DNA of 64,000 nt, from NCBI RefSeq assembly GCF_000145275.1, contig NC_014393.1, forward strand, positions 4,650,001-4,714,000. The letters run 5' to 3'. This DNA comes from Clostridium cellulovorans 743B. Lineage in GTDB: Bacteria > Bacillota > Clostridia > Clostridiales > Clostridiaceae. The notes below the pieces were generated by a model. That model was not told the origin of the DNA. It ran no database searches and saw only the letters and a program-made list of their open reading frames with translations. The translations under genes were made by a program, and so were the position numbers. Shown here piece after piece: positions 50,811 through 60,297 of this stretch; positions within the stretch are counted from its first letter, which is position 1, and each line of letters begins with the position of its first letter.

Positions 50811-52604
50811 TTACACTGCTTTTAACACAGCAAATTGTGAATTGTATAAATGATAATAATAACCTTGTTGTTCCATTAACTCGTCATGATTTCCTGCTTC
50901 TGCTATTACCCCATCATTAACATACATTATCTTTGTTGAATTTTTAATTGTTGATAATCTATGTGCAATAATAAATGAAGTTCTTCCCTTAAGCAACCTT
51001 TGTAGTCCTTCTTGAAGTGCTAATTCTGTTTTTGTATCTATACTAGAAGTTGCTTCATCAAGAATTAAAATTCTTGGATCAGCAAGCAATGCTCTGGCGA
51101 AAGAAATCAGTTGTCTTTGCCCTGCTGAAAGCCTACTTCCTCGCTCATTTACTTCTGTATTATAACCATCCTTTAGCTCTATTATGAAATCATGAGCCCT
51201 AACAGCTTTTGCTGCTTCAATTACTTCTTCATCTGTAGCATCTAATTTTCCATATCTAATATTGTCCATTATAGTTCCAGCAAAAATAAATGTATCTTGA
51301 AGCATTACCCCCATTTGAGTTCTTAAAGAATTCAATGTAACCTTACTTATGTCATGGCCATCTATTAATATTTCACCAGCTGAAACATCATAAAAACGGC
51401 TTAGCAAACTTATAATAGTAGTTTTTCCTGCTCCAGTTGGACCAACTAATGCAATACTGTCTCCTGGATTTACTGAAAAATTAATACCCTTAAGTATTTC
51501 CTTATCATCTTCATATCTAAACAATACATCATTAAAATCAACTTTACCTTTTACAATTGGTAATTCATAAGCATCCTTAGCATCTACAATTTCTGGCTCT
51601 ATATCCATGGTTTCAAAGATTCTTTCAAGATATGCTACTGCATTTATCAATGCATTGTAGAAGTTACATATAGTTATTATAGGATTCCAGAACCTCCAAA
51701 GATATGCTATAAAAGCAATTAGAACACCTACTGTAACCCCTTGGTTAACACCTACTCCTAAAACAAAAATACCATAGCCATATACCATTGAAGCCGTAAT
51801 AGTTGAAACATTTTCTACTGTTGGCCAAAGAAGAAATTGTATCTTAACTGCATTTAACCAAGATGTTCTATATTGATTACAAACATCTCTAAAGATTTTT
51901 AAGTTTTCTTCTTCTCTCGCAAAGGATTGAGTGATTCTGATACCTGCAATACTTTCATGGATATACGCATTCATATTTGATTGTTTGCTACTCAATAACT
52001 GGAATGCCTTTCTCTGAGCATTTTTCAGTAAAATGACTATTATAAGTAATATAGGTACTCCAATCATGCAAACCATTGTAAGTTTTGGATTAATAATCAA
52101 CATAAAACCTAAAGCAATAAACAAACTTACTATGTCTGTAACTAAATTCACTAATCCATTAGATAATATATCACTTAAGGAGTTAACATAGTTAACAACT
52201 CTAACTAATATTTTTCCATGAGGTCTACTATCATAAAAGGTAAATGGCAACTTCTGCAGGTGAGTAAATAAGTCTCTCCTCAAAGTTACAAGTATACTTT
52301 GTCCAACTCTATTCATAGTCCTTATTCTATATTTCATACATAAAGCTATCACTAATAAAGATAACAAAAATATAACTGCAAGCTTTATTAGTCCCTTAAC
52401 ATCTCCTGCTGGAATTTTATCATCCATAGCAATCTTCACTAAATATGGCCCAAGTAATGTAGCCATATTTGATAACACCATCAATAGCACAGTAAAAAAC
52501 ATCGTTTTTCTATAGGGTCTTATATAAGTAAATAATCTTTTTAAGTGTTTTAGATTAAATTCACTTTCTAATTCTTCATCTACGTCAAATTTGTTTCTTG
52601 CCAT
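50811..52604 (-). CDS. ABC exporter subunit, canonical half of a heterodimer
   Basis: A 597-residue fused membrane/ATPase protein. Six membrane helices occupy about residues 25-330. The ATPase domain (about 355-590) has Walker A VGPTGAGKTT, signature RLSAGQRQ, and Walker B ILILDEATSSID with the catalytic Glu, then the His switch IIAHRLS. Its ATG overlaps the stop of the upstream ABC gene by one base (TAATG). The pair matches heterodimeric multidrug exporters (TM287/288, BmrCD, YfiBC). The substrate is unknown; a role in drug or peptide export is inferred. Confidence 0.92.
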   Translation of the reverse strand: MARNKFDVDEELESEFNLKHLKRLFTYIRPYRKTMFFTVLLMVLSNMATLLGPYLVKIAMDDKIPAGDVKGLIKLAVIFLLSLLVIALCMKYRIRTMNRVGQSILVTLRRDLFTHLQKLPFTFYDSRPHGKILVRVVNYVNSLSDILSNGLVNLVTDIVSLFIALGFMLIINPKLTMVCMIGVPILLIIVILLKNAQRKAFQLLSSKQSNMNAYIHESIAGIRITQSFAREEENLKIFRDVCNQYRTSWLNAVKIQFLLWPTVENVSTITASMVYGYGIFVLGVGVNQGVTVGVLIAFIAYLWRFWNPIITICNFYNALINAVAYLERIFETMDIEPEIVDAKDAYELPIVKGKVDFNDVLFRYEDDKEILKGINFSVNPGDSIALVGPTGAGKTTIISLLSRFYDVSAGEILIDGHDISKVTLNSLRTQMGVMLQDTFIFAGTIMDNIRYGKLDATDEEVIEAAKAVRAHDFIIELKDGYNTEVNERGSRLSAGQRQLISFARALLADPRILILDEATSSIDTKTELALQEGLQRLLKGRTSFIIAHRLSTIKNSTKIMYVNDGVIAEAGNHDELMEQQGYYYHLYNSQFAVLKAV

Positions 52605-54346
52605 TATCCCACCTCCTTAACCTTGTCGAAATCACCAAATTGATTTACATAAACACTATGGTAATATCCCTTTTGTCTCAATAACTCATCGTGATTTCCT
52701 CTCTCAACAATCTTTCCGTTATCTAATACTAAAATTATATCTGCATTTTTAACTGAGGATATTCTATGCGCTATTATAAAAGTAGTCTTCTCTTTATTAA
52801 CTTTATCTAATTGCTTCTGAATTTCATATTCTGTTTCCATATCTACAGCAGAAGTAGTATCATCTAGAATTAATATAGAAGGATTCTTAAGAAGTGCCCT
52901 AGCTAGTGATATTCTTTGCTTTTGACCACCAGAAAGCCCAACCCCTCTTTCACCTACTATCGTGTCATATCCTTCTGGCATTTGTGATATGAATCCATGA
53001 GCTCCAGCCATCGCTGATACTTTTTCAATAGTTTCAAATGATACATATGGATCTCCAAAAGCTATGTTTCCTTCAATGGTATCAGAAAATAAGAAAACAT
53101 CTTGCATTGACATAGCTATATTATCTCTTAGACTTTTTAAGTTCCACTTTTTAATATCTTTTTTATCTATAAGTATATTTCCTGACGTTGCATCATAGAA
53201 TCTACATATTAAATTTACTAATGTAGATTTTCCTGCTCCTGTTGGCCCTAAAATAGCAACAGTTTGTCCTGGTTTCGCAGTAAAATTGATATTTTTTAAT
53301 ACAGGACCATCTTCATATTCAAAGCAAACATCTTTAAAATCAACTTGACCTTTTATCTCTTGTATCTCATCTTTTTCATCTTCACTCTTTATATTTGGCT
53401 CTTCTGAAAGCATCTCTCTAATCTTATAAGAAGATGCTACGAATCTTTGATAATCATTAATTAGTGGACCAACCATACGCATAGGGTTATTTAACGCCCA
53501 TAAATATCCATTAAATACAACCAACTCTCCAATAGTCATTGACTTATTTATAACCATTATTCCACCGACAAGCATCATTATAATTGATAATGAACCTGCA
53601 AAAAAATCTAGTACTGGAAGATATTTTTCCCATAACTTTGCTGATTCTATGTTCTTATCCATATAATCTTGGTTATGTTTATCAAACTTTTCTATTTCAT
53701 ACCCTTCCTTAGCAAAAGCCTTTACAACTCTATTTCCACTTATATTTTCCTCTACAAAAGAATTTAATCTTGAAAAACTTTCCCTTATGTGATAAAACAT
53801 AGGTCTTACCTTGGATGTCATATTATAAGCTATAATCCCGATTACAGGCGTAACTATAATTAATGCTACTGTAAGTTTTATATTAATAATTCCCATCATC
53901 ACCACAGCAAAAATAAATATCATCGCATTCTCAAAAATATTATAGATTACCCACGCAACAAAATGTCTAAGTGCATCCATATCACCAGTCATTCTTGCCA
54001 TTATATCACCAGTTCTATGTTGTTTAAAATATTCGAAGTCTAAACTTTGAAGTTTTATATATAAATCATCTCTAAGTTTATATATGGCATCTTGCGAAAC
54101 ATACTCAAATAACATCTGAAAGGTATATCTTATAATTGACTTAATAAGCATTACTCCAATCATAATACCTATAATAGGAACAAGCATATTAGTTTTTCCT
54201 TCTCCTATAACTTCATCAACGATTTTTCCTGAAAAATAAGGATTTACCATAGTCATGGCTGCTGCTACTAAAACCATAATTAATGCAAAACAAAATTTAA
54301 ACTTATACTTATTAACATAACTCCATATCCATCTAAAACTCTCCAT
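52604..54346 (-). CDS. ABC exporter subunit, degenerate half of a heterodimer
   Basis: A 580-residue partner with six membrane helices (about 15-310) and an ATPase domain (about 335-575): Walker A LGPTGAGKST, signature GLSGGQKQR, Walker B LILDDTTSAVD. The usual catalytic Glu after the Walker B Asp is replaced by Asp, the classic mark of the degenerate site in heterodimeric exporters; the His switch IIAHRIS is kept. AGGAGAT precedes the ATG. Divergent from an AraC-type regulator 214 bp away, which may control it. Confidence 0.92.
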   Translation of the reverse strand: MESFRWIWSYVNKYKFKFCFALIMVLVAAAMTMVNPYFSGKIVDEVIGEGKTNMLVPIIGIMIGVMLIKSIIRYTFQMLFEYVSQDAIYKLRDDLYIKLQSLDFEYFKQHRTGDIMARMTGDMDALRHFVAWVIYNIFENAMIFIFAVVMMGIINIKLTVALIIVTPVIGIIAYNMTSKVRPMFYHIRESFSRLNSFVEENISGNRVVKAFAKEGYEIEKFDKHNQDYMDKNIESAKLWEKYLPVLDFFAGSLSIIMMLVGGIMVINKSMTIGELVVFNGYLWALNNPMRMVGPLINDYQRFVASSYKIREMLSEEPNIKSEDEKDEIQEIKGQVDFKDVCFEYEDGPVLKNINFTAKPGQTVAILGPTGAGKSTLVNLICRFYDATSGNILIDKKDIKKWNLKSLRDNIAMSMQDVFLFSDTIEGNIAFGDPYVSFETIEKVSAMAGAHGFISQMPEGYDTIVGERGVGLSGGQKQRISLARALLKNPSILILDDTTSAVDMETEYEIQKQLDKVNKEKTTFIIAHRISSVKNADIILVLDNGKIVERGNHDELLRQKGYYHSVYVNQFGDFDKVKEVG

Positions 54347-54560
54347 CCCCTATCTCCTTTCCATGTATCGGTGCTACAATTTTTCATTAATTTAATAATG
54401 AATCCATGTTTATTATCACGCAATCTCCATTAATTATAAATGTACTTTTTTAATATAATGATGTATATTCTTATATATATGACTTTTTGAATAAGCCATT
54501 AAAGATAATTTTTTTGGTTAAATATGTCATGCAAACACCTATAGTAAAGGATGGTAAACT

Positions 54561-55397
54561 ATGTGTCAATTAGGTTTAAATGCTTCAAACTTTAATCCTG
54601 AGATATTGTTTTTAATTGACCATACAATGAAAGGTAAGGTTTTTAAGAAATATCATCATCATGATTTCATAGAAATAAGCATTGTTCTGTCAGGCGAAGT
54701 TTTTTATAACATTGAAAACAAAGTGTACAAGATTACCAAAGGTGACATTCTAATTTTTAATCCAGGAGTTAATCATAATGAAATGCTAGAAGAAAATATG
54801 ACAGTAAGGGAGCTGCATATAGGGCTTAGTAATTTTGCTATAGAAGGTTTTATTAAAAATACCTTTCCCCTCCCTATCAATTCATCTATTTTAATTTTAG
54901 ATAAATATAAAGATGCATTTTTCCGTTGTTGTGATGAAATTCTCCTAGAGCAACAAGATAATTTCCCGGGATATGATATGGTTTTAAAATCTTTGGTCAT
55001 GAAGCTTCTTGTAATTCTTCTAAGAGAAACTACTTTTGAAGATGCTCGAAAAAAAGGAATTAAGTTTTCTTGTGAACCCTCTGAAAAACAAAATGTAGTA
55101 AAAGCTATAATTTCTTATATGGATGAACATTACATGAATGATATTTCACTATCAACAATATCTGAAAATATGTATATGAGCCCTGTATATATTTCTAAGA
55201 TTTTTAAAGAAGAAACTGGTGACTCACCAATAAACTATCTAATAAAAGTAAGATTGAATAAGGCAAAAGCTCTTCTAGATAATGGTGAACTTACAGTAAA
55301 AGCCGTAGCAAAATCCGTAGGATATGATGATGCCTACTATTTTAGTAAATTATTTAAAAAATATTTTGGATATCCACCTTCAAAAGTAAAAAGTTAA
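54561..55397 (+). CDS. AraC-family transcriptional regulator
   Basis: A 278-residue regulator. The N-terminal cupin sensor (about 20-110; KKYHHHDFIEISIVLSGEV with the HHH cluster, KGDILIFNPGVNH) is followed by a helical linker and two C-terminal HTH motifs (about 180-278; SLSTISENMYMSPVYISKIFKEETG and LTVKAVAKSVGYDDAYYFSKLFKKYFGYPPS). Sugar- or metabolite-responsive activators look like this. It is transcribed away from the ABC exporter pair, so it is a candidate regulator of that pair. The ATG has only a modest ribosome binding site (AAAGGATGG). Confidence 0.9.
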   Translation: MCQLGLNASNFNPEILFLIDHTMKGKVFKKYHHHDFIEISIVLSGEVFYNIENKVYKITKGDILIFNPGVNHNEMLEENMTVRELHIGLSNFAIEGFIKNTFPLPINSSILILDKYKDAFFRCCDEILLEQQDNFPGYDMVLKSLVMKLLVILLRETTFEDARKKGIKFSCEPSEKQNVVKAIISYMDEHYMNDISLSTISENMYMSPVYISKIFKEETGDSPINYLIKVRLNKAKALLDNGELTVKAVAKSVGYDDAYYFSKLFKKYFGYPPSKVKS

Positions 55398-55426
55398 AGC
55401 AGAAATTTTAAATCATATTTCTGCTT
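55397..55426. terminator. Terminator between the AraC gene and the kinase gene
   Basis: AAGCAGAAAT / ATTTCTGCTT stem with a 10-base loop at the convergent ends of both genes; T-rich text follows on the plus strand. Confidence 0.8.
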
Positions 55427-55439
55427 CAACTCTTTATTT

Positions 55440-56927
55440 TTATCTATTGTTACTCTTTAAAAAGTTATTGTCTAAATATATATCGGAAAGTTCTATATCT
55501 AGTTTTTGCGAGTCAATTTCTTTTGAATCAGATACATTAGTTTCCTCTGACTCAATAATAGGAATAGAAAAACTAAACTTCGATCCTTCCCATTCAATAC
55601 TTTCAACCCAAATACGTCCACCATGCATTTCTACCATAGCCTTTGTCAAAGATAAACCAATTCCGCTACCTTCAATATCCCTTTTACAGTTATCTCCTTG
55701 AGAAAACCTTGCAAAAACTTGCTCTTGCATATTTTTTGAAATACCGACTCCGTTATCTTCAACTGATACAATAATCTCATCCTGATTTTTATCAAGAAAA
55801 ACCTGAATTTTACCTCCATCATCAGTATACTTTATTGCATTAGATAAGAGGTTTAGCATGATTCTCTCTATTTTCTCTTTGTCACAAACTATATTAAGTT
55901 CTTCAAATTTAGTATCAAATATAAGTTCTATATTTTTTCTTTCTGCATAAGCTACAGCTGATAATGTAATATCCTCAATTATACTAACTATCTCATAATT
56001 TCTTAGCCTAATTTTAATGAAGCCAGATTCTATCTTACTAGAATCTATTAAGTTATTTACCAGCTTTATTAATCTAGAACAATTCTTCTTCATTATTTCG
56101 GTATATTCATTAATAACACTTTCCTTATCTATTTCTCTTTGTTTTATCTTAATCTCGAATAGCTGAAGAGAACTATATAAAATATTTACGGGAGTCCTTA
56201 TTTCATGAGAAATATTAGTCATAAAATCAGCCTCAACTTTATTTTTTTCATAAGCTTCTACTAATTTTTTCATATTTAAGTTAACTTCATTTTGAAGTCC
56301 AAGAAGTTTATTATTATATTGCATCTTATCTTCATTAACTGCAGTAATCATCACTACTTGTGAAAATAACATTAGTTGTGCCAAATATATGCCTTCATCT
56401 TCATAAATAATAGACATATTAAAACCTAATTCTAAAAAACCATGACTTACCTGCAAAATAGCAAATGCTAAAATAGCTATGCCAATAATATTATTGGCCA
56501 TTCTTTTTGTATCCTGCTTAAAAACATATGTAGCTATAGCTATAGATATGGTAATAAATACGGCCTTATGTATAAAAATACTTATATCTTTTTCACCCAA
56601 CATACAAGCAATAACATCAATTAATAATACTGCTACTACGAAAATCCAACTACCTTTAGGTTTTTTTAACTTATTAATTTCAAGAATAGCTAGTGTAATA
56701 AATAAGTAACCAATTATAAAACCAATAGCCTTTATTGATAATAGAAAGCTATTATCTTTTAAAAGTATACATAAAAAATTAAGAAAAATAGTAATGAGAG
56801 TACAAATATGTCCTTTTGAAATATAATCAATATACTTTTTGGGATATGTATTATTGAAGTCTATGAAACCTGCTACTATCGCTCCATAAGAGAAAAAGAT
56901 AAGTAAATTTTGATATAAATTTTCCAT
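55440..56927 (-). CDS. Membrane sensor histidine kinase
   Basis: ATG 56927 (MENLYQNL) with AGAGGA upstream is preferred over 56948; 495 residues. Seven hydrophobic helices occupy about residues 1-205 (an integral membrane sensor similar in layout to MASE-type domains), then a short coiled coil. The HisKA region has DFMTNISHEIRTPVN with the phospho-His (about 250). The HATPase_c part shows N box NLLSNAIKYT, G1 VEDNGVGIS, and G2 GSGIGLSLTKAMV. No response regulator gene is adjacent, so it is an orphan. The C-terminal 40 residues are acidic. Confidence 0.9.
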   Translation of the reverse strand: MENLYQNLLIFFSYGAIVAGFIDFNNTYPKKYIDYISKGHICTLITIFLNFLCILLKDNSFLLSIKAIGFIIGYLFITLAILEINKLKKPKGSWIFVVAVLLIDVIACMLGEKDISIFIHKAVFITISIAIATYVFKQDTKRMANNIIGIAILAFAILQVSHGFLELGFNMSIIYEDEGIYLAQLMLFSQVVMITAVNEDKMQYNNKLLGLQNEVNLNMKKLVEAYEKNKVEADFMTNISHEIRTPVNILYSSLQLFEIKIKQREIDKESVINEYTEIMKKNCSRLIKLVNNLIDSSKIESGFIKIRLRNYEIVSIIEDITLSAVAYAERKNIELIFDTKFEELNIVCDKEKIERIMLNLLSNAIKYTDDGGKIQVFLDKNQDEIIVSVEDNGVGISKNMQEQVFARFSQGDNCKRDIEGSGIGLSLTKAMVEMHGGRIWVESIEWEGSKFSFSIPIIESEETNVSDSKEIDSQKLDIELSDIYLDNNFLKSNNR

Positions 56928-57079
56928 AATTTGTCCTCTTCGTATCATCTTTGTTTTTTACTTAATTATATCAAATATTTATATTTTTTTGTATCTTATA
57001 CATAAAATTCTATAGTTTTTTTTAGTTTTTTTAAGTTTATGTAGATTTTATGTATGTTTTTTATTATAAATGACAATAA

Positions 57080-57110
57080 AAAATGTTATTAGATTGCCTA
57101 ATAACATTTT
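57080..57110 (-). terminator. luxS terminator
   Basis: AAAATGTTATTAG / CTAATAACATTTT 13-bp perfect stem with a 5-base loop; T-runs on both sides. It lies 20 bases after the luxS stop. Confidence 0.88.
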
Positions 57111-57130
57111 TTTCAGCATTTATTTATCAA

Positions 57131-57586
57131 TTATTGTCTATAAATATCACTACTTATCCCTTTTTCCAACACTAACTTCGCATATTCCTTGGCTGCAAAT
57201 AGAGAATGATCTCTATAGTTCCCACACTCTACAGCAGTAGTAGCAGGAATTACTTCTGTATCTAATACTTTCTTTAATCCATAAGTTAGAGCATCTATTA
57301 CAGTTTCTGCTTGTATATCTCCCCAAGCTACCATATAAAATCCAGTTCTACATCCCATAGGCGATAAATCGATTATACCATCCATTTTTTCTCTCATATA
57401 TCCAGCCAATAAATGTTCTAATGTATGTATTGCCCCTGTTGGCAATGCACTTTCATTTGGTTGTGTAAATCTCAAATCAAATTTTGTTATATTATCACCT
57501 TTAGGACCTGTTTTCACTTCACACTTTCTTACGAATGGTGCTTTTACTTTAGTATGATCCAATAAAAAGCTTTCAATTTTGTCCAC
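57131..57586 (-). CDS. luxS: S-ribosylhomocysteine lyase
   Basis: GTG 57586 (MDKIESFLLDHTKVKAPFVR) with AGGAG 8 bases upstream is chosen over GTG 57595, which lies in the ribosome binding site; 151 residues. The metal ligands are in HTLEH (two His) and ECGNY (Cys). It cleaves S-ribosylhomocysteine to homocysteine and the AI-2 precursor DPD, recycling activated methyl waste. Monocistronic here, without pfs or cystathionine genes beside it. Confidence 0.96.
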   Translation of the reverse strand: MDKIESFLLDHTKVKAPFVRKCEVKTGPKGDNITKFDLRFTQPNESALPTGAIHTLEHLLAGYMREKMDGIIDLSPMGCRTGFYMVAWGDIQAETVIDALTYGLKKVLDTEVIPATTAVECGNYRDHSLFAAKEYAKLVLEKGISSDIYRQ

Positions 57587-57701
57587 TATAATCACTCCTA
57601 TTTAAATCTATAAGAACTAAGAACATATCAATAAAAATATAGGCTTCATTTCACAATATATTATATTTATGGGCCATATTTTATTTATAGAACTTTGTCC
57701 A

Positions 57702-58133
57702 TTAAATTTTGAACTTTGCTTGACTCTTTTCCACATCAACCTTTTGTACTTTCGTATCATTCATTAAATTGTACATCAACTGTTTAAACTGTAATACTAG
57801 CCATAAGAAAATCATAGGAACTAAAGATATTCCTACCATCTCTAATATGTTTTCAAAATTCCAGTAATAAAGATACAGAAAATAAACTGTTACAGGAAAG
57901 CTCATTAAAATAGATATAAAATTCTTATACCACTTATTTTTAAGTCTTAACATAAATGCTGATATTATATAAAGAAAAAATATTACACAAATAGATGCAA
58001 CATAAATAGCATTTGTGTATTTGCTGTCTGGATAATCTAAAGGAAAAATTTCTGTTAGATATATATATATCCCGATAGATAATAAATGTAAAATTACTTG
58101 ATTTATAAAAGTTACAATATTGTTCCTTAGCAT
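57702..58133 (-). CDS. Small four-helix membrane protein of unknown function
   Basis: A 143-residue protein with ATG 58133 behind GAGGTGAGG. Four hydrophobic helices: VTFINQVILHLLSIGIYIYL, NAIYVASICVIFFLYIISAF, ISILMSFPVTVYFLYLYYW and LVPMIFLWLVLQF. The C-terminal ~25 residues are charged (VQKVDVEKSQAKFKI). Not recognised as a named family. It is in line with luxS and the B12 genes on the same strand, but the 193-bp gap to btuD suggests its own promoter. Confidence 0.7.
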   Translation of the reverse strand: MLRNNIVTFINQVILHLLSIGIYIYLTEIFPLDYPDSKYTNAIYVASICVIFFLYIISAFMLRLKNKWYKNFISILMSFPVTVYFLYLYYWNFENILEMVGISLVPMIFLWLVLQFKQLMYNLMNDTKVQKVDVEKSQAKFKI

Positions 58134-58326
58134 ATGACCTCACCTCATGTGACTGTAATTATAATATAGCCATTATAATATATATATCATATTTACGTTC
58201 CTATGTCACACATTACTATTTCCTTTTAGTCTATTTAGTTATAAGAATACTTTATCTTCATATCATACAAAAAGCAAGTACCTTCCCAAAAATTGTATTT
58301 TGTGTTTTTATTATCACTTCCTTTTA

Positions 58327-59127
58327 TCAACTTCTTGTACTCCCCTTCACTATTGGAATAATATGCGGTTTTCCGCTTACTGGATTTTCAATAACCACCA
58401 CGTCTATTCCATATATCATTTTTATAATCTCTATATTTATAATATTCCTAGGTTTTCCCGAAGCCTTAATTTCTCCTTCACCTATAAAAATTATTTCATC
58501 ACTATACTCTATTGCTAAATTTAAATCGTGTAATACGGCTATCACTGTAATTTTCTTTTTTAAATTTAAATTTTTTATTATGTTCAATATCTCTATTTGA
58601 TGAAATAAATCTAGGTGAGAAATTGGCTCATCTAATAATATTATTGGAGTATCCTGAACTAAAGCTCTTGCTACTATAACCCTTTGTCTTTCTCCACCAC
58701 TGAGTTCTGCTATAGACTTATCTTTAAGCTGAAAAGTATTAGTTAATTTCATAGCCTCAAAGACTCTTTCTTTATCCTCATCACTATCTTTTTGAAGAGG
58801 TCTAACATATGGTGATCTTCCCATCATCACTATATCCTCTACAGAAAACTGGAATTCCACTTCAGTATTTTGAGGAACAAGTGCAATTTTTCTCGCAAAG
58901 TTTTTTCCTTTCAGCTTATGTATATCGCAATCTTCAATAAAAATTTTATCTTTAGATACTTCCAGAATTTTAGCTATATGCTTCAGAAGAGTAGTTTTTC
59001 CTGAACCATTCGGTCCTACTATGCTATAAAAATGACCTTGCTCAAATTGAAAATTAATCTCCTCTAGAATAGTTTTTTTTTCGTAACCAAAAGAAAATTC
59101 TTTTATTCTTACACTTGAACCCATCAT
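58327..59127 (-). CDS. btuD: Vitamin B12 ABC transporter, ATPase BtuD
   Basis: A 266-residue importer ATPase of the iron/B12 class. Walker A is VGPNGSGKTT, Q-loop LVPQNT, signature LSGGERQR, Walker B PIILLDEPISHLD, switch His VLHDLN. It overlaps the permease gene by 4 bases (ATGA-type coupling). Last gene of the riboswitch-controlled operon. B12 rather than iron-siderophore is inferred from the cobalamin riboswitch and cobU at the operon head. Confidence 0.88.
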   Translation of the reverse strand: MMGSSVRIKEFSFGYEKKTILEEINFQFEQGHFYSIVGPNGSGKTTLLKHIAKILEVSKDKIFIEDCDIHKLKGKNFARKIALVPQNTEVEFQFSVEDIVMMGRSPYVRPLQKDSDEDKERVFEAMKLTNTFQLKDKSIAELSGGERQRVIVARALVQDTPIILLDEPISHLDLFHQIEILNIIKNLNLKKKITVIAVLHDLNLAIEYSDEIIFIGEGEIKASGKPRNIINIEIIKMIYGIDVVVIENPVSGKPHIIPIVKGSTRS

Positions 59128-60152
59128 ATTATCTTCCTTTTACTCTTATATAATAAATAAATAAAAAGTGGTGCTCCAATTAAAGCTGTTATAGCACCAA
59201 CAGGTAATTCCGTAGGCTCTACTGCTGTTCTTGCAAAAGTATCACAAAGAACTAAAAATATCCCTCCAAAAATCGCAGAAAAAGGAATCACCCTTCTATT
59301 ATCTGGACCTATGATAAGCCTTATCATATGAGGAATAATCAATCCAACAAAGCCTATAGTACCACTACTTGATACTATCACTGCTACCATAAAAGAAGCT
59401 ACAATTATAAGAACTTTTTTCACCTTTTCTACTTCTATTCCTAGACTCTTAGCAGTTTCTTCTCCAACTAATATTACATTTAAATCCTTTGAAAAAACAT
59501 ATATTATTATGCTGCCTATAATTACAGTTATTGAAAGAATAACAACTTGCCTCCACCCAGCTGATGAGACACTTCCCATTGTCCATAATATAACTTTTTC
59601 AATCTTTTCTCTATTTAATATCATCAGTAAAGATATTAAAGCCGAAATAAAATAACTTATAGATATCCCTGCTAACAATAAATTTACCGTTGGAAGCTTA
59701 TTTCCCACTTTTGCTACTCCATAAACTATTATAGTAACTGCTAATGAACCTATAAATGCAAATATAGTGGGTGTAACTCCTAATATAATTCCTATTGTTG
59801 CCCCTAACGCTGCTCCTGATGAAATTCCTAAAACATAAGGATCCGCCATAGGATTTTTAAACATACCTTGAAATGAAGTGCCGACAACAGAAAGTCCTGC
59901 CCCTACTAAAGTTGCTGCTAATATTCTCGGTAACCTAATCTTTAGTATTATTGTGCTCTTCACTGAATCTATATTATTAGTATCGATGAGTTCATTAATC
60001 AAAGGTATTTTTTTCAATATTATCTTTACAGTACTATATACATCTATATCTGCTGAGCCAAAATTAGAACATAAGATTATAGTAAAAAATAATACAATGC
60101 AAGATACCACAAAAAAGAACTTTCGCTTTGATGCTTTTACTGCTAAATGCAT
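59124..60152 (-). CDS. btuC: Vitamin B12 ABC transporter, permease BtuC
   Basis: A 342-residue FecCD-family permease with about ten membrane helices. Signature stretches: LRLPRILAATLVGAGLSVVGTSFQGMFKNPMADPYVLGISSGAALGA (residues ~72-118; the conserved RLPR and NP.ADP..LG), GTIGFVGLIIPHMIR and PTELPVGAITALIGAPLF. It forms the membrane channel with BtuD. The start ATG has GAGGAAG upstream. Confidence 0.9.
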   Translation of the reverse strand: MHLAVKASKRKFFFVVSCIVLFFTIILCSNFGSADIDVYSTVKIILKKIPLINELIDTNNIDSVKSTIILKIRLPRILAATLVGAGLSVVGTSFQGMFKNPMADPYVLGISSGAALGATIGIILGVTPTIFAFIGSLAVTIIVYGVAKVGNKLPTVNLLLAGISISYFISALISLLMILNREKIEKVILWTMGSVSSAGWRQVVILSITVIIGSIIIYVFSKDLNVILVGEETAKSLGIEVEKVKKVLIIVASFMVAVIVSSSGTIGFVGLIIPHMIRLIIGPDNRRVIPFSAIFGGIFLVLCDTFARTAVEPTELPVGAITALIGAPLFIYLLYKSKRKII

Positions 60153-60202
60153 ATTTATTCTTCCTCACATAAGTTTGTTTAATTCTTATCACATAAATAA
60201 AT

Positions 60203-60239
60203 ATACCACAGCTTTACTTATATAAAATAGCTGTGATAT
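60203..60239 (-). terminator. Intercistronic hairpin between btuF and btuC
   Basis: ATATCACAGCT / AGCTGTGGTAT 11-bp stem in the minus-strand RNA, with a G-U pair that would be an A-C mismatch on the other strand. The following AT-rich text (ATATTTATTTAT) has no compact U-run, so it may be a partial terminator or RNA-stabilising hairpin that raises btuF above btuCD. Confidence 0.6.
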
Positions 60240-60297
60240 ACTCAACCACCCTTTTATGGATAACTTCAATTAAAGCTAACCTAAAACCTATATATAT

